DNA of 64,000 nt from contig JAFZPM010000032.1 in NCBI GenBank assembly GCA_017550335.1, forward strand, positions 215,522-279,521, read 5' to 3'. This DNA is from Paludibacteraceae bacterium (GTDB taxonomy: Bacteria > Bacteroidota > Bacteroidia > Bacteroidales > Paludibacteraceae). Both the position numbers and the translations under genes were made by a program. This document shows, in pieces, positions 62,115-64,000 of the stretch. The notes under the pieces were generated by a model. It was given only the letters and a program-made list of their open reading frames with translations, made no database searches and was not told where the DNA came from. Position 1 is the stretch's first letter; every line of letters begins with the position of its first letter.

Positions 62115-62134
62115 TAAAATAAATAATTGAATAT

Positions 62135-64000
62135 ATGATAAAGAAACTACTCTTCTTGCTCTTCTTGTGCGTCAGCAGCGCCCTCCACGCCGCCAACTAC
62201 CTCACCTTCACGGCGGAGGCGGACAGTTCTGCGTTCGGCATCCATAACGAGGTGGGGAACGACCCCGACATGCAATACTCCCTGGATGGAGGGAAGACGT
62301 GGACAAGACTTACAAACGACATGCTTATCCCCCTACCCAACAAGAAGAAAGCCTTGCTGAGGGGATACAACCCGCAAGGAATATCAAGGGGATTCGGCAA
62401 GTTCACACATTTCGTCATGACCGGCCGCATCGCCGCCAGCGGTAGTGTGATGAGTCTGATAGACGGGAAGGGCGAAAGTTTAGCCATCCCGAAGGAAGAA
62501 TGTTTCTACAGGCTGTTTATGTATTGCAGCGGTTTGACACAAGCGCCACAACTACCCGCCACACAATTGGCAGACTATTGCTACATGGAGATGTTCAACG
62601 AATGTTCCAGCCTTACACAAGCCCCCGAATTACCCGCCACAGCATTGGCAAAGGGATGCTACGAAAGAATGTTCGGCTGGTGCACTAACCTAATACAAGC
62701 CCCGCAACTGCCCGCCACACAATTGGCAGAGGGCTGCTACGAATATATGTTCAATGATTGCAGCAACGTAACGGAAGCCCCTGAATTACCCGCCACCACA
62801 CTGGCAATGGGGTGCTACAAATCCATGTTCCAGAATTGCACCAACTTAACACAAGCGCCTAAACTACCCGCCACCACACTGGCTAAGGACTGCTACGAAT
62901 TCATGTTCAGCGGGTGCACTAACCTCAAGCAAGCCCCACAACTACCCGCCACACAATTGGCAACGGGGTGCTACTACGCAATGTTCAGCGAGTGCACTAA
63001 TCTAACACAGGCGCCGCAACTACCCGCCACCGCATTAGAGAAGAAGTGCTACGAAGAGATGTTCTGGAAGTGCACCAGCCTCACCCAGGCGCCACAACTG
63101 CCCGCCACCCAACTGGCAGACAGCTGCTATGCAGAAATGTTCGGCGGGTGCACCAGCCTCAAGCAAGCACCAGAACTACCAGCCACGAAATTGGCCACGT
63201 CTTGTTACCGATGCATGTTCAGAAGGTGCACCAACCTCACACAAGCCCCGCAACTACCCGCCTCAGAAATATATGACAACTGTTATGACAGGATGTTTTT
63301 GGGATGTACTAATCTCACGCAAGCCCCTGAATTACCAGCCACGACACTGGCCGTGTCTTGTTACTCATGCATGTTCAAAGGATGCACCAGCCTCGCACAA
63401 CCCCCTGAATTACCTGCCACGACACTGGCACGGGAATGCTACGTAGGAATGTTCAGTTGGTGCACTGACCTAACACAAGCCCCGCAACTACCCGCCACCA
63501 CATTAGCCTACGGATGCTACGCAGGTATGTTCATCGAATGCAATAGCCTTAAAAAAGCCCCTGAATTACCTGCCACCCAACTGGCAGTTGAGTGCTACGC
63601 AGGCATGTTCATCGATTGCGAAAGCCTCACAAAAGCCCCTAAGCTACCCGCCACAAAACTGGCAATAGGTTGCTACGGAGAAATGTTCATCTCATGTTCC
63701 AACCTCAAGCAAGCTCCGAAATTACCCGCCACCCAACTGGCAAATAGATGCTACTACGGAATGTTCAGCGGGTGCGTCAACCTCAGGAAAGCCCCTGAAT
63801 TACCCGCCACAACACTAAAGGAGGAATGCTACCAAGACATGTTCAGCGGATGTACCAGCCTCAAAAAGGCGCCACAACTGCCCGCCACACAACTAAAAAA
63901 GAAGTGCTACGCCGAGATGTTCAGAGGATGCTCTAAATTGACGCAAGCCCCGCAATTACCCGCAAAAAAATTAGCCCCGACTTGCTACAGATCCATGTTC
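62135..64000 (+). CDS. Exported 26-residue Cys-Tyr/Met-Phe repeat protein (partial, paralog)
   Basis: Open from the ATG at 62135 to the window end (622 codons, 3' end missing). Signal peptide MIKKLLFLLFLCVSSALHA, then the same N-terminal domain as the 59570 protein (MQYSLDGGKTWTRL, ALLRGYNPQGI, RIAASGSVMSLIDG). From base 62501 (Cys 123) there are 19 full 26-residue repeats without one indel, with the 20th starting at 63983. Compared with its paralog the signal peptide has no lipobox and the acidic linker is absent. The first repeat has ECFYRLFMYC in place of CYxxMF, as in the paralog (ECFEYLFSHC), so it is probably an N-terminal cap. Confidence 0.82.
   Translation, partial: MIKKLLFLLFLCVSSALHAANYLTFTAEADSSAFGIHNEVGNDPDMQYSLDGGKTWTRLTNDMLIPLPNKKKALLRGYNPQGISRGFGKFTHFVMTGRIAASGSVMSLIDGKGESLAIPKEECFYRLFMYCSGLTQAPQLPATQLADYCYMEMFNECSSLTQAPELPATALAKGCYERMFGWCTNLIQAPQLPATQLAEGCYEYMFNDCSNVTEAPELPATTLAMGCYKSMFQNCTNLTQAPKLPATTLAKDCYEFMFSGCTNLKQAPQLPATQLATGCYYAMFSECTNLTQAPQLPATALEKKCYEEMFWKCTSLTQAPQLPATQLADSCYAEMFGGCTSLKQAPELPATKLATSCYRCMFRRCTNLTQAPQLPASEIYDNCYDRMFLGCTNLTQAPELPATTLAVSCYSCMFKGCTSLAQPPELPATTLARECYVGMFSWCTDLTQAPQLPATTLAYGCYAGMFIECNSLKKAPELPATQLAVECYAGMFIDCESLTKAPKLPATKLAIGCYGEMFISCSNLKQAPKLPATQLANRCYYGMFSGCVNLRKAPELPATTLKEECYQDMFSGCTSLKKAPQLPATQLKKKCYAEMFRGCSKLTQAPQLPAKKLAPTCYRSMF
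62501..64000 (+). repeat. At least nineteen 78-bp coding repeats
   Basis: Phase-perfect 78-bp periodicity from 62501 to the window end, coding CYxxMFxxCxxLxxAPxLPAxxLAxx units. Confidence 0.9.

Larger units (their letters stand above)
61421..62134. repeat. Composite of palindromic intergenic repeats
   Basis: About 700 bp without a gene, filled with repeated words: the dispersed GAAACGTCAGTTCGACGAAG element (61442, reverse at 61901), TTTACGATTTAAATGCACGC followed by GATTCATGATTG (twice, about 61531 and 61692), AGGCCTGAAAGGCC (about 61576 and 61652), ATGAACCGGATGG-type words (about 61774, 61869, 61987), GCCCAAGGCATCGCCCTGGG, CCCCTCCGGGGCGCC, and GTAGAGACGC palindromes. None codes for protein. 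Confidence 0.85.

Overview
The window is a contiguous piece of a Bacteroidetes chromosome, most likely from the order Bacteroidales. Four things point there: the bat (Bacteroides aerotolerance) gene order, a complex I operon with fused nuoCD and no nuoE/F/G, T9SS-type C-terminal tails, and many promoters matching the Bacteroidetes pattern (-33 TTG/TTTG, 18-20 nt, -7 TAnnTTTG). I cannot name family or genus. No phage, insertion sequence, CRISPR array or rRNA was found.

Layout. 0.3-7.1 kb, minus strand: a His/Pro-rich DUF6515-like exported protein, a universal-stress-type protein, a small membrane protein with an OmpH/Skp-like protein, a stand-alone AICAR formyltransferase, a lipoprotein and a PagL-like lipid A deacylase. 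7.3-12.9 kb, plus: DsbD, a nitroreductase, HU, and an unusual HU-TM-LysM protein. 13.1-21.7 kb, plus: the complete moxR-DUF58-batA/B/C/D/E cluster, with an internal promoter before batD. 21.8-24.9 kb, plus: parE, rpiB and a lipoprotein. 25.0-29.1 kb, minus: mltG, tRNA-Ser, waaA and gltX. 29.2-37.2 kb, plus: nspC and two paralogous BspA-like leucine-rich-repeat proteins; between the paralogs lies a minus-strand 39-codon membrane-peptide gene with its own promoter and terminator. 37.6-41.1 kb: tRNA-Gly, tRNA-Leu, a lipoprotein, a DMT transporter and an aspartate kinase. 41.4-51.6 kb, plus: a short unannotated transcription unit, then nuoA-B-CD-H-I-J-K-L-M-N. 52.1-59.4 kb, plus: a flotillin-like protein, a small lipoprotein, an HD hydrolase, a large CotH/lamin-tail/T9SS protein and a Fur-family regulator. 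59.5-64.0 kb, plus: two paralogous proteins built from perfect 26-residue Cys-Tyr/Met-Phe repeats (the second runs off the end), separated by about 700 bp of palindromic intergenic repeats.

How it fits together. Much of the window serves the cell envelope: LPS (waaA, PagL-like), peptidoglycan (mltG, LysM protein), periplasmic redox and folding (DsbD, OmpH-like), the Bat complex, a flotillin and exported adhesin-like repeat proteins. The nuo operon supplies proton-pumping membrane energy metabolism with a non-NADH electron entry. The most unusual items are the HU-TM-LysM protein, the two small transcription units (33.6-33.8 and 41.4-41.6 kb), the 26-residue repeat paralogs, and a family of dispersed palindromic repeats.
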